Assembly (NCBI RefSeq): GCF_002224225.1
Contig: NZ_NJGG01000002.1
Location: 62,001-126,000, forward strand
Direction of reading: 5' to 3'
Origin: Polynucleobacter cosmopolitanus
GTDB lineage: Bacteria; Pseudomonadota; Gammaproteobacteria; Burkholderiales; Burkholderiaceae
Length of the DNA stretch: 64,000 nucleotides
Within the stretch, counting starts at the first letter, position 1; every line of letters starts with the position of its first letter. The notes under the pieces are model-generated. The model saw nothing but the letters and a program-made list of their open reading frames with translations. It did no database searches and was not told the origin of the DNA. Below, piece after piece: positions 33,536 to 41,233 of the stretch. The translations under genes were made by a program, and so were the position numbers.

Positions 33536-34453
33536 ATGAAAAAAGTGGTTGTTTTAGGCACAGGAACGATGGCTCTTGGCATTGCTGCAGGCTTTATCAG
33601 CAGAGGCTATGGCGTGATTCTTTTAGGCAGAAATGTTGAGCGCGCCAAATCCACCATTCCTGAAATCATAGCCTTGGCCAAGGGCTTGAGTTCAGGTTTA
33701 ATTTCAACTGATCAGATTCAAACTGGTGCCATTGAAGATTGGTCTGACTGGTCAGATGTGGCATTGGTGCTTGAAACAGTAACAGAGAATTTAGCCCTTA
33801 AACAAACCATCTTTGCTTCATTAGATAAAAGAGTTCCGACTCATATTCCGATAGGCAGCAATAGCTCAGGCTTCCCCATTAGTCAGATCAGCCAAAGTTT
33901 AAAAACAGCCCAGCGCATGTTCAACATGCACTACTTCATGCCAGCACACATCGTGCCATTGGTTGAAGTGGTTTTAGGAAAAGTATCAGATCCATCGTTG
34001 GCAAAGAAGGTTTGCGAATTATTTGAAGAAACAGGCAAGAAACCAGTGTTGGTCAATCAAGATATTCCAGGATTTTTAGCCAACCGCATACAGCATGCTC
34101 TGATGCGTGAAGCTCTTGCTCTGGTCAATGATGGCATTGCAACACCCGAGGATGTTGATACAGCTGTGCGCTACAGTTTTGGCTTCCGTTATGCAGCAGT
34201 TGGCCCTATGACACAAAAAGAAATTTCTGGATGGGAAGGCATGGCGATTGCTGCGAAAGAAATTTATCCAAGCTTGTCCAACAACACAGAGATATCACCT
34301 TGTTTGAACAAGATCTTGAAAGAGAAAAAATTCGGGATCAAATCAAAAGAAGGTTTTAGAACTTGGTCAGAAGAAGAAGCTGCTGAGATGAAGCGCAAAT
34401 ATGAAAAACGCTTGAAAGCTGCTTTTGATGTGTTGCAAATTGAACTGGATTAA
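33536..34453 (+). CDS. 3-hydroxyacyl-CoA dehydrogenase-family protein (copy 2)
   Basis: A 305-residue paralogue of the dehydrogenase at 24342. It has the same layout: Rossmann motif GTGTMALGIAAG, SNSSGFPISQIS, catalytic histidine in MHYFMPAHIVP and DIPGFLANRIQHALMREA. I start at ATG 33536 (MKKVVVLG) because GGAG stands six bases before it; ATGs upstream at 33503-33524 lack a ribosome site. It is divergent from the dehydratase-Ldh_2 operon. Two diverged copies at the two ends of the same island suggest related substrates or stereoisomers. Confidence 0.85.
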   Translation: MKKVVVLGTGTMALGIAAGFISRGYGVILLGRNVERAKSTIPEIIALAKGLSSGLISTDQIQTGAIEDWSDWSDVALVLETVTENLALKQTIFASLDKRVPTHIPIGSNSSGFPISQISQSLKTAQRMFNMHYFMPAHIVPLVEVVLGKVSDPSLAKKVCELFEETGKKPVLVNQDIPGFLANRIQHALMREALALVNDGIATPEDVDTAVRYSFGFRYAAVGPMTQKEISGWEGMAIAAKEIYPSLSNNTEISPCLNKILKEKKFGIKSKEGFRTWSEEEAAEMKRKYEKRLKAAFDVLQIELD

Positions 34454-35259
34454 TTTGTTTCCGTGATTTGCAGAGCTGCCAATTCCGCATCTGTGAAACC
34501 AGCTGCTTTTCTAGCGGCGTAATTGAACGGGCCTCTGAGTTTAGGGGCTTCGTATTTTTCAACCAATTCTGCATACGCCACAATAGGATCCAAGCTTTGC
34601 TTTTGACATAGGTAATTGAACCAACGATTACCAATTTCAACGTGCCCGATTTCGTCATTCAAAATGATCTGCAGCAAGGCAACGGCCTCTTGATCATGGG
34701 CTTGCGAGAGCTTCTCTTGTATCGGTGGCAAGGCATCTAAGCCACGGCTTTCCATAGTTCTTGGCACTAAAGCCATTCTGGCCAGAATTGATTCAGTGGT
34801 TTTCCCGACCATTTCCCATAAGCTATTGTGTGCCGGAAAGTCTCCGTACTTAAAACCACTCTTTTGTAGATGGCGATTGAGTAAATCAAAGTGATATGCC
34901 TCTTCTGCAGCTACCTTTAACCAATCTTCATAATATTCTTTGGGCATATTGGGGAAACGCCATACGGCATCTAAAGCTAAATTGATAGCATTGAACTCAA
35001 TATGGGCCAAAGCATGAATCAATACTGAACGACCCTCTTCAGTCACCATCGAGCGACGCTTGACCAAGCCAGGATTGACCAAAATGGGCGAAGCAGGTCT
35101 ACCAGGAATATCAAAGCCTGCTTCAGTCAAATGTTCCTCGGCATTGATGGTGATGCAACCTTGCAAATATTGCTCGCGCAAAGCAATCACAGCCGAACCC
35201 TTTTCAGATGGGTTGCAAAGGCTCAGCAGTTGAAGGGCTTGGGAGCGAAGTTCAGGCAT
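34450..35259 (-). CDS. DUF455 ferritin-like protein
   Basis: A 269-residue DUF455 protein with a ferritin-like four-helix core. Carboxylate/histidine motifs that could bind two iron atoms are visible: HALAHIEFNAI, VAAEEAYHFDLL and LNDEIGHVEIG. The family's function is not established; some relatives are tied to tRNA or oxidative-stress chemistry, and none is known in acid-sugar catabolism. It converges on the copy 2 dehydrogenase gene with a four-base overlap of the two ends and is divergent from the MFS gene at 35352, so it is probably independent of the catabolic island. Confidence 0.85.
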   Translation of the reverse strand: MPELRSQALQLLSLCNPSEKGSAVIALREQYLQGCITINAEEHLTEAGFDIPGRPASPILVNPGLVKRRSMVTEEGRSVLIHALAHIEFNAINLALDAVWRFPNMPKEYYEDWLKVAAEEAYHFDLLNRHLQKSGFKYGDFPAHNSLWEMVGKTTESILARMALVPRTMESRGLDALPPIQEKLSQAHDQEAVALLQIILNDEIGHVEIGNRWFNYLCQKQSLDPIVAYAELVEKYEAPKLRGPFNYAARKAAGFTDAELAALQITETN

Positions 35260-35351
35260 GGGCGAGATTCAAATAAATAGAATTCAATTATCCATGAATA
35301 CCTATCTAGGGATAAAATCATTTCGACCATAACAATTAATCAACTGCCATT

Positions 35352-36575
35352 TTGACCACCTACTTAATGCTCTTAACTCAAGCACTGTCCCTTCTTGGAT
35401 TTGCTTGTTATCCATCAGCCTTGACCATCATTCAGGCAGAGTGGAACTTGAGTAATTTTGAGTCTGGGTTTTTAGCCAGCAGTTTTTTTCTTGGTTATGT
35501 GCTGGTAGTTCCCATTGCCACAACCCTCACTGATCGCATCGATACCCGTCAAGTTTATTTGGCTGGTGGTCTTGCCGCTGGATTAGGCTTGCTGGGTGTC
35601 GGATTTTTTGCGAATGGGTTTTACTCAGCCCTATTCTTTTTGATGATTCATGGCGCAGGTGTATCCGCCATGTACATGCCTGGTCTAAAAATTATTTCTG
35701 ATCGCGTGACCTCTGGTGAAATCACTCGTCACATTTCTTTTTACACAGCATTTTTTGGGCTTGGCACAGGTGCGTCGTATTACCTCTCTGGGGTTTTAAT
35801 TCGAGAGTTTTCTTGGTCATTAGCGTTCATCTTGATTGCCATCGGTCCAATCTGTGCTGGTATCTTGACTTGGATTGGTACAAAAGCACTTCCTGGTGAA
35901 AAAGGAATTTTTGATATTCAAATGAAGTTGAGTGATGCTTTTCCTGTGGCGCGCTGGGAAAAGGTATTGGCGCTTAAAGAGGCGGTTGGTTATATGCTGG
36001 GCTACAGCGCGCACACACTGGAGCTATTTGCGACACGTGCTTGGTTGGTGGCATTTTTTACGTATTGCGCATCGATTGCCGCCCCTGAGCAACCCTTTTT
36101 GATCAGCGCTACGCTGATCGTGGCTTTCTTGAACATCATCAGCATACCGGCCTCAATCCTCGGTAATGAAATGGCTCTAAGAGTGGGTCGTCATCGCTGG
36201 GTGTATTGGGTCATGATTGGTAGTGCGATCAGTGGTATTTCATTGGGCTTGTCCGTTGATTCTCATTGGACTGTCATCGTTGCTCTTGCTTTCATTCACT
36301 CAATGTTTGTTATGGCGGACTCGGCCACCTTGACGGCCGGCTTGGTCATCAGCGTTCCACAAGAAATCAAAGGAACTGCGATGGGTTTGCATTCTTTGAT
36401 GGGCTTTGGTGCAGGATTGGTGGGCCCTGCTCTATTCGGAGCAACTCTGGATATCAGTCGTTACTTTGGTTATGGCGGTTGGACAGCAGCTTATGCATCA
36501 ATTGTTGTTTGGGGATTGATGTTTATTTTTTATACGCAGTTTTCACTTTGGAAAATTAAAAGAGTCACGCCATGA
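35352..36575 (+). CDS. MFS transporter
   Basis: A 407-residue major facilitator with 12 predicted helices. It starts TTG at 35352 (MTTYLMLLTQ); an ATG at 35367 is the alternative. The loop 2-3 region is TTLTDRIDTRQVYLAGG, and the seventh helix region follows a charged central loop (residues about 185-210). The substrate is unknown. Its stop overlaps the ATG of a 68-residue DUF1653-like gene (ATGA). Confidence 0.85.
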   Translation: MTTYLMLLTQALSLLGFACYPSALTIIQAEWNLSNFESGFLASSFFLGYVLVVPIATTLTDRIDTRQVYLAGGLAAGLGLLGVGFFANGFYSALFFLMIHGAGVSAMYMPGLKIISDRVTSGEITRHISFYTAFFGLGTGASYYLSGVLIREFSWSLAFILIAIGPICAGILTWIGTKALPGEKGIFDIQMKLSDAFPVARWEKVLALKEAVGYMLGYSAHTLELFATRAWLVAFFTYCASIAAPEQPFLISATLIVAFLNIISIPASILGNEMALRVGRHRWVYWVMIGSAISGISLGLSVDSHWTVIVALAFIHSMFVMADSATLTAGLVISVPQEIKGTAMGLHSLMGFGAGLVGPALFGATLDISRYFGYGGWTAAYASIVVWGLMFIFYTQFSLWKIKRVTP

Positions 36576-36778
36576 TGAGAAAAACACAACCAAGCTTATT
36601 CCCCATCGGCAGTCAGTTACGCCATAAGAAAACGGGTGGATTTTATTTGGTGATTGGTTTAGCCAAGATTGAAGCCACTCTTGAGATGGCCTATGTCTAT
36701 GAATCACTGCAGACCCATGATTATTGGGTTCGACCTCAAGTAGAAATGGAAGATGGTCGTTTTGAATTAGTTAGCTGA
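36572..36778 (+). CDS. DUF1653-like small protein, coupled to MFS
   Basis: A 68-residue soluble protein with a short beta-rich domain: QLRHKKTGGFYLVIGLAKIE, VYESLQTHDYWVRP and EMEDGRFEL. This resembles DUF1653, a small domain often seen as HYKGG...YEVL...VVY..L...WVRP. Its start overlaps the stop of the preceding MFS gene by four bases (ATGA), so expression depends on that gene. Function is unknown. Confidence 0.7.
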   Translation: MMRKTQPSLFPIGSQLRHKKTGGFYLVIGLAKIEATLEMAYVYESLQTHDYWVRPQVEMEDGRFELVS

Positions 36779-37678
36779 TCATTTTTTTAAAGAAGAAAAC
36801 ACAATACCCGTAACAATCAATACAAATGCTAAGCCATGAAATAACTCAGGCGGCTCGCCCAGCAGAGCTGCTGACATCAAGGCAGTGAACAAAGGAATCA
36901 GGTTGGCAAAAAATGCTGCCATTGCAGGACCTGCTGCCGTCACACCCAAACCCCAACAACGATAAGCAATCAGTGATGGCGCAATTGCCACGAAAATCAA
37001 TAATGCGATGGTTGATTCTGTGAATTCAAACACCACAGCATCAGCAGCCCACTCAAATCCTAAAAAGGTAGTAGACCAAAACACGCCAAAGAGGACTTGC
37101 GCCAACAGGAATTCAGCCCAAGGCCATTGGCGTTCAGTACTCTTACCCGGGCGACTCAACATCCAACTGTAAAAACCCCACAAGATGGTGGCCAAGAGAA
37201 TATATAAATCACCAATCACCAGCTGAATATCCAAGATGCTGGATAGATCACCACGGGTCAGAACAATCACAACCCCCAATAGAGAAATCAAGGCGCCCAT
37301 CATTTGCTTGATTTGCACTGCTTGCTGATAGAACAATGCGCCGATGATGATCATCCACATCGGCATGCTGCCACCAATCAAGGTCACATTGATGGGCGTT
37401 GATGTTTCTAAGGAAAGGTACAAAAGTGCGTTGTAAGAGCCAACGCCCAGTAAACCCAGCCAAAGAAAGCGGATCTTGTTTTGCCAAATAGCGCTATCTG
37501 ATTTGAGCAATCTCCAACCGATGGGCAATAAAATGATTGCTGCCAATGCCCAACGCAAGGTATTGAGCATGATGGGGGATATCTCACCGACTGCCAAACG
37601 TCCCACAATGGCATTACCTGCCCAGAGGATCGTTGGTAATACCAAGTAAAAGATAACGCGAGGCGTTAATGGATTCAT
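36779..37678 (-). CDS. EamA-family (DMT) exporter
   Basis: A 299-residue drug/metabolite transporter with two EamA repeats of five helices each. Repeat 1 starts VIFYLVLPTILWAGNAIVGR and repeat 2 starts near LVIGDLYILLATILWGFYSW. Members export amino acids, nucleosides or other metabolites; the substrate here is not identifiable. It ends immediately next to the DUF1653-like gene, in convergent orientation. Confidence 0.88.
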   Translation of the reverse strand: MNPLTPRVIFYLVLPTILWAGNAIVGRLAVGEISPIMLNTLRWALAAIILLPIGWRLLKSDSAIWQNKIRFLWLGLLGVGSYNALLYLSLETSTPINVTLIGGSMPMWMIIIGALFYQQAVQIKQMMGALISLLGVVIVLTRGDLSSILDIQLVIGDLYILLATILWGFYSWMLSRPGKSTERQWPWAEFLLAQVLFGVFWSTTFLGFEWAADAVVFEFTESTIALLIFVAIAPSLIAYRCWGLGVTAAGPAMAAFFANLIPLFTALMSAALLGEPPELFHGLAFVLIVTGIVFSSLKK

Positions 37679-37795
37679 TGAGTAACTGTGACCATTGTCA
37701 TGATGACTAAAGATGGCGATGCTAGCATGTCTTATCTAGCAGATTGCTCATTTTGCCGCTCTTGGGTATCCTCACCTTATTAGAAGAAGGTCATC

Positions 37796-38002
37796 ATGAA
37801 TCAAGACGAACGCATCACCAACCTAGAAATCAAGCTGAGCTTTTCTGAAGACTTGCTAGAAGAGTTAAATCAAACCGTCTTCAAGCAACAGCAACGCATT
37901 GAATTATTGGTGAAAGAAATACAGTCGCTCAAATTGCAAATGGCCAGCAATATGCCGTCTGATGGGAACAGTCCTCGCGACGAGATACCGCCCCACTATT
38001 GA
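37796..38002 (+). CDS. slyX: SlyX family protein
   Basis: A 68-residue protein that is almost entirely coiled coil (NLEIKLSFSEDLLEELNQTV, then IELLVKEIQSLKLQM) with a short polar tail ending PPHY. This is the exact SlyX pattern and length. Function is unknown; in enterobacteria it lies next to slyD, which is not the case here. AAGAAGG precedes the ATG. Confidence 0.9.
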   Translation: MNQDERITNLEIKLSFSEDLLEELNQTVFKQQQRIELLVKEIQSLKLQMASNMPSDGNSPRDEIPPHY

Positions 38003-38026
38003 TTGCTGATCAAGGCTTGCGCCTGA

Positions 38027-38476
38027 TCAAGACTTTTGCGCCAAACCTTCCATGGCCAAAGCATAACCTTGGATACCAAAGCCAATCACAATCCCGGCAG
38101 CCACTGGTGATATGTAGGAATGATGTCTAAACGCTTCGCGCGCATGCACATTAGAGATGTGCACCTCGATCACAGGTAAACCACTCATGGCAGCAATGGC
38201 GTCATGCAACGCCACTGACGTATGGGTGTAAGCACCAGGATTAAACACAATGCCCTGAACCGTGCCTGCGCGATGCGCCAAGCCAGCCTCTTGAATCTTG
38301 TCAATCAACGGACCTTCATGATTGCTCTGTAAAAACTCAACGTCAAAACCCAAGCGTTTCGCTGTGTCTATGCAAAGTGTTTCCACATCCGCTAAGGTAC
38401 TTGAACCATACTTTTCTGGCTCACGCGTACCCAAGAGGTTCAAATTAGGACCGTTAAGAACAATGATTTTTTTCAT
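38027..38476 (-). CDS. aroQ: Type II 3-dehydroquinate dehydratase
   Basis: A 149-residue enzyme of the shikimate pathway that converts 3-dehydroquinate to 3-dehydroshikimate. The family start [20 protein letters not shown], the catalytic tyrosine in [44 protein letters not shown] and the ending [14 protein letters not shown] are all present. Type II forms homododecamers and is typical for betaproteobacteria. It converges on slyX. Confidence 0.95.
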   Translation of the reverse strand: MKKIIVLNGPNLNLLGTREPEKYGSSTLADVETLCIDTAKRLGFDVEFLQSNHEGPLIDKIQEAGLAHRAGTVQGIVFNPGAYTHTSVALHDAIAAMSGLPVIEVHISNVHAREAFRHHSYISPVAAGIVIGFGIQGYALAMEGLAQKS

Positions 38477-38560
38477 GATGATTGAAGTATAGCTCTGATA
38501 AATTGCTTATTCCAAGCACTTCTGATGGATTTTTTGAGTCTGCTTTAAGACTATTCGGGC

Positions 38561-39121
38561 CTATTTCCAACGCTCGCAGGTCACTTCGATGGTGCCTTGA
38601 TGACTGCTTAGCATCAAATGGCCATCTTGAATGGTGGCCTGTATTTGCATACTTCGCTCAGCCCAACGCGCCAACTCTTGAGAAATATCTGAGGAGACAC
38701 GGTAAACCGATAACTTATCCATGCGGGTGAGTTTGTTCTGAATACCCTTCCACCAAACTTCAGCAGCATGATGGTAGGCATAGACCACAACCTTGTCTGA
38801 TTTTGAGCAAGCGCGGCTCAAGGGCTTTTCTTCTGGCTGGCCCACTTCTACCCATAAACGAGTTTGACCTGTGAAATCCTTCAACCAAACATCCGGCTCA
38901 TCAGGGTCTGATAAGCCCGCCCCAAAAACCAATTGACCATCACCTTGGCAAAGGTCATTCAAAAGATGGGCATTGAATGACAAAGCCAACAATCGCATCA
39001 TCATGCGCTCATCAGTTTCGCTGGGATGTCTGGCCAAAGTTAAGCTGTGGTCAGCGTAATAGGCGTGGTCAATATCAGCAACTGAGAGAGTGACTTTGAA
39101 AATGGTGGATTTAATGGCCAT
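38561..39121 (-). CDS. yaeQ: YaeQ family protein
   Basis: A 186-residue YaeQ protein of standard length. The N-terminal VTLSVADIDHAYYADHSLTL, the DERMMMRLLALSFNAH helix, DLWVEVGQP-like LWVEVGQPEEKPLSRACSK, and WWKGIQNKL are diagnostic. The fold is a PD-(D/E)xK nuclease variant; the biological role is unknown despite an old report of RfaH suppression. It is divergent from the DarP-like gene. Confidence 0.93.
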   Translation of the reverse strand: MAIKSTIFKVTLSVADIDHAYYADHSLTLARHPSETDERMMMRLLALSFNAHLLNDLCQGDGQLVFGAGLSDPDEPDVWLKDFTGQTRLWVEVGQPEEKPLSRACSKSDKVVVYAYHHAAEVWWKGIQNKLTRMDKLSVYRVSSDISQELARWAERSMQIQATIQDGHLMLSSHQGTIEVTCERWK

Positions 39122-39172
39122 GAATGTTTAGGTTTTCTGTGCAATTTCACAGGAGTCTGCGAAAATACCATT

Positions 39173-39496
39173 ATGAAGCAATCAAACACCCCTGAAGAGT
39201 ATTTGGCGCCCGAAAAGCCGAGTAAATCTGAAATAAAGCGTCGTTTAGAGGCCAGACAGTATCTCGCTGAAGAAATCAGTCAGATGCCTGATAAATGGAA
39301 ACAAATGCCCATTCCCGAACGCCTATTAGATGCTCTCAAAGAAACTCCCAATGTGAGGAGTCATGGTGGCATCAGACGTCACATTCAATATTTGGGCAAA
39401 ATCATGGGTGCCATGAGCGAAGAAGAAGTTGATGGCATCAAGCAAGCCTTGATTGGCATTGTGGGTCCCAAAAAAGCCAGCAAGATGAAAATTTAA
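39173..39496 (+). CDS. darP: DarP/YjgA (DUF615) ribosome-associated protein, short form
   Basis: A 107-residue protein with the DUF615 core: KSEIKRRLEARQYLAEEI, a linker with MPIPERLLDAL, and the GGIRRHIQYLGKIM helix. E. coli YjgA (DarP), which helps late assembly of the 50S ribosomal subunit, is about 180 residues. The protein here stops after KKASKMKI and lacks the C-terminal helices. The following bases encode the next gene within 27 bases, so there is no lost downstream half. It is naturally short or an old deletion. Confidence 0.8.
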   Translation: MKQSNTPEEYLAPEKPSKSEIKRRLEARQYLAEEISQMPDKWKQMPIPERLLDALKETPNVRSHGGIRRHIQYLGKIMGAMSEEEVDGIKQALIGIVGPKKASKMKI

Positions 39497-39522
39497 TTCG
39501 TTGTAATTGATTGGAGACGTTT

Positions 39523-40149
39523 ATGAAAATCACTAGTTCAAGTTTTCAAGATCAGTCCGTTATTCCGGGTCAGTATGCTTTTGCGATCAAAGATCCAAGC
39601 ACTCATATCACCTTATCAAGCAATCAAAACCCTCACTTAGCTTGGTCTGACTTCCCTAAAGACACACAATCATTTGCCTTGATTTGTCATGACCCTGATG
39701 TTCCAAGCAAAGGTGATGACGTGAACCAAGAGGGCAAAGTGGTACCAGCCAGTTTGCCGCGAGTGGATTTTTATCACTGGGTTTTGGTGAACATTCCAAA
39801 TTCAGTTCAAACGATTGCTGCTGGTAGTCATAGCAACAGCATCACAGCCAAAGGCAAATCAGCACAGCAGAGTCCGGTAGGTACCCCAGGCATTAATGAC
39901 TACACCGCTTGGTTCAAAGGTGATGCTTCCATGGAAGGTCATTACTTTGGTTACGATGGCCCCTGCCCGCCATGGAACGATGCAATCAAGCATCACTATA
40001 TTTTCACAATCTATGCTCTGAATACTCCGAGCATTTCTCTAACTGGTCCATACACAGGTGCAGAGGCATTGATTGCGATCAAACCGCACATCATTGCTCA
40101 AGCAAGCATCACGGGTATTTATAGCTTGAACCCAAGTGTCGCGATTTAA
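39523..40149 (+). CDS. YbhB/YbcL family PEBP-like protein
   Basis: A 208-residue member of the phosphatidylethanolamine-binding/Raf-kinase-inhibitor-like family. The ligand-site motifs are HDPDVPS (CHDPDVPSKGDD) and DFYHWVLVNIP, with GYDGPCPPWNDAIKHHYIF near the end. I start it at ATG 39523 because GGAG stands six bases upstream; the earlier TTG at 39511 is rejected. It follows the DarP gene by 26 bases and is probably cotranscribed, with a clear terminator after it. Function in bacteria is unknown. Confidence 0.9.
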   Translation: MKITSSSFQDQSVIPGQYAFAIKDPSTHITLSSNQNPHLAWSDFPKDTQSFALICHDPDVPSKGDDVNQEGKVVPASLPRVDFYHWVLVNIPNSVQTIAAGSHSNSITAKGKSAQQSPVGTPGINDYTAWFKGDASMEGHYFGYDGPCPPWNDAIKHHYIFTIYALNTPSISLTGPYTGAEALIAIKPHIIAQASITGIYSLNPSVAI

Positions 40150-40166
40150 TTAAATAGTTTTTTTAA

Positions 40167-41099
40167 TTACTCAGCCTCAGCCAATTCAGGTCGAGGCTGA
40201 TTTTTTTCAGTTTGCATGGTGGCGAGAATCGCCACGCCACAGAGCACCACTGCCATCCCTATGACTTGAATGATGGTGATTTGTTCACCCAAGAAAAACC
40301 AACCAAGAAATATCGTGGCGATTGGTCCCAACATACCCGCCTGAGCAGTCAAACCCGATCCAATTCGATTAACTGCAATCATCACCATCAGCATGGGCAT
40401 GAAAGTACAAAACAAGGCATTGAAGAGGCTCAGCTGATATACCTCAGGCACTTGGGTCCATAAATGTGTGGGGTTCAGAATCAATGCTTGGGCGGTGCTG
40501 AAAACTGTTGACGATGCACTGGCATAAGCAACCAAACGAATACTGCCCACCCGCCCCACAATCTCACCGGCAAAGATCAAATAGACTGCATAAGAGATGG
40601 CACTCAAAAATACCAACATGCCGCCCCAGGCAATCGACGACCCCATGATGTGAAGGTCGTGTGAAAAAACAATGATCACTCCTGCGTAGGCAAGAAGCAA
40701 AGCCAACCACTGCTGAGTGTGAATTTTCTTTTTTAAAAAGAGCATTGAAATCAACAAGACGATTGTCGGGTTGAGATAGAGAATGATTCTCTCAAGTCCA
40801 ACGGTGATGTATTGCAATCCTAAGAAGTCCAGGTAACTTGAAAGGTAATACCCCACAAAACCCAAAAAGATGATGCTCAAGATGTCACGCTTGGCCATGG
40901 GTGATGGTTGGTGATAGCGTGATGACCACCACACAGCCACCCAGAAGAATGGTAAAGAAAAAAGCATCCTCAAAGACAACACAGTGGCGGAATCGACCCC
41001 ATATTGATAGCAAAGTTTGACCACGATTGCTTTGGCCGAAAACAGAATTGACCCTAATCCAGCAATTAGCAGCGAACTAAGGAGAAAGGATCTTTGCAT
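40167..41099 (-). CDS. EamA-family (DMT) transporter
   Basis: A 310-residue drug/metabolite transporter with ten predicted helices in two EamA repeats (AGLGSILFSAKAIVVKLCY and SSIAWGGMLVFLSAISYAVY). It is unrelated in detail to the EamA protein at 36779 beyond the family. Its last codons are used by the plus-strand terminator of the PEBP gene, so sequence there serves two functions. Substrate unknown. Confidence 0.88.
   Translation of the reverse strand: MQRSFLLSSLLIAGLGSILFSAKAIVVKLCYQYGVDSATVLSLRMLFSLPFFWVAVWWSSRYHQPSPMAKRDILSIIFLGFVGYYLSSYLDFLGLQYITVGLERIILYLNPTIVLLISMLFLKKKIHTQQWLALLLAYAGVIIVFSHDLHIMGSSIAWGGMLVFLSAISYAVYLIFAGEIVGRVGSIRLVAYASASSTVFSTAQALILNPTHLWTQVPEVYQLSLFNALFCTFMPMLMVMIAVNRIGSGLTAQAGMLGPIATIFLGWFFLGEQITIIQVIGMAVVLCGVAILATMQTEKNQPRPELAEAE
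40171..40207 (+). terminator. Terminator of PEBP gene inside the 3' end of the opposing gene
   Basis: TCAGCCTC at 40171-40178 pairs with GAGGCTGA at 40193-40200, followed by seven T. It lies within the last codons of the minus-strand EamA gene. Confidence 0.85.
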
Positions 41100-41233
41100 G
41101 CGTTGGACTTTTTAAGGGCTTTATTAGACTTTTTATCGAGGTTTGATTGAGTATGAACGATTGAACAAGATAAAAGTGCCCAAAAGCGTTCAATTGTCAT
41201 AAACAAACAGCCCTTAGTTTAAACGAGCAGAAA

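Noticed and set aside
38482-38730. Plus-strand 82-residue frame between aroQ and yaeQ
   Set aside because: Most of it is antisense to the conserved C-terminus of YaeQ, and there is no ribosome site.
39473-39522. Frameshift splitting darP
   Set aside because: No sequence resembling the missing C-terminal half follows in any frame; the PEBP gene starts 27 bases later.
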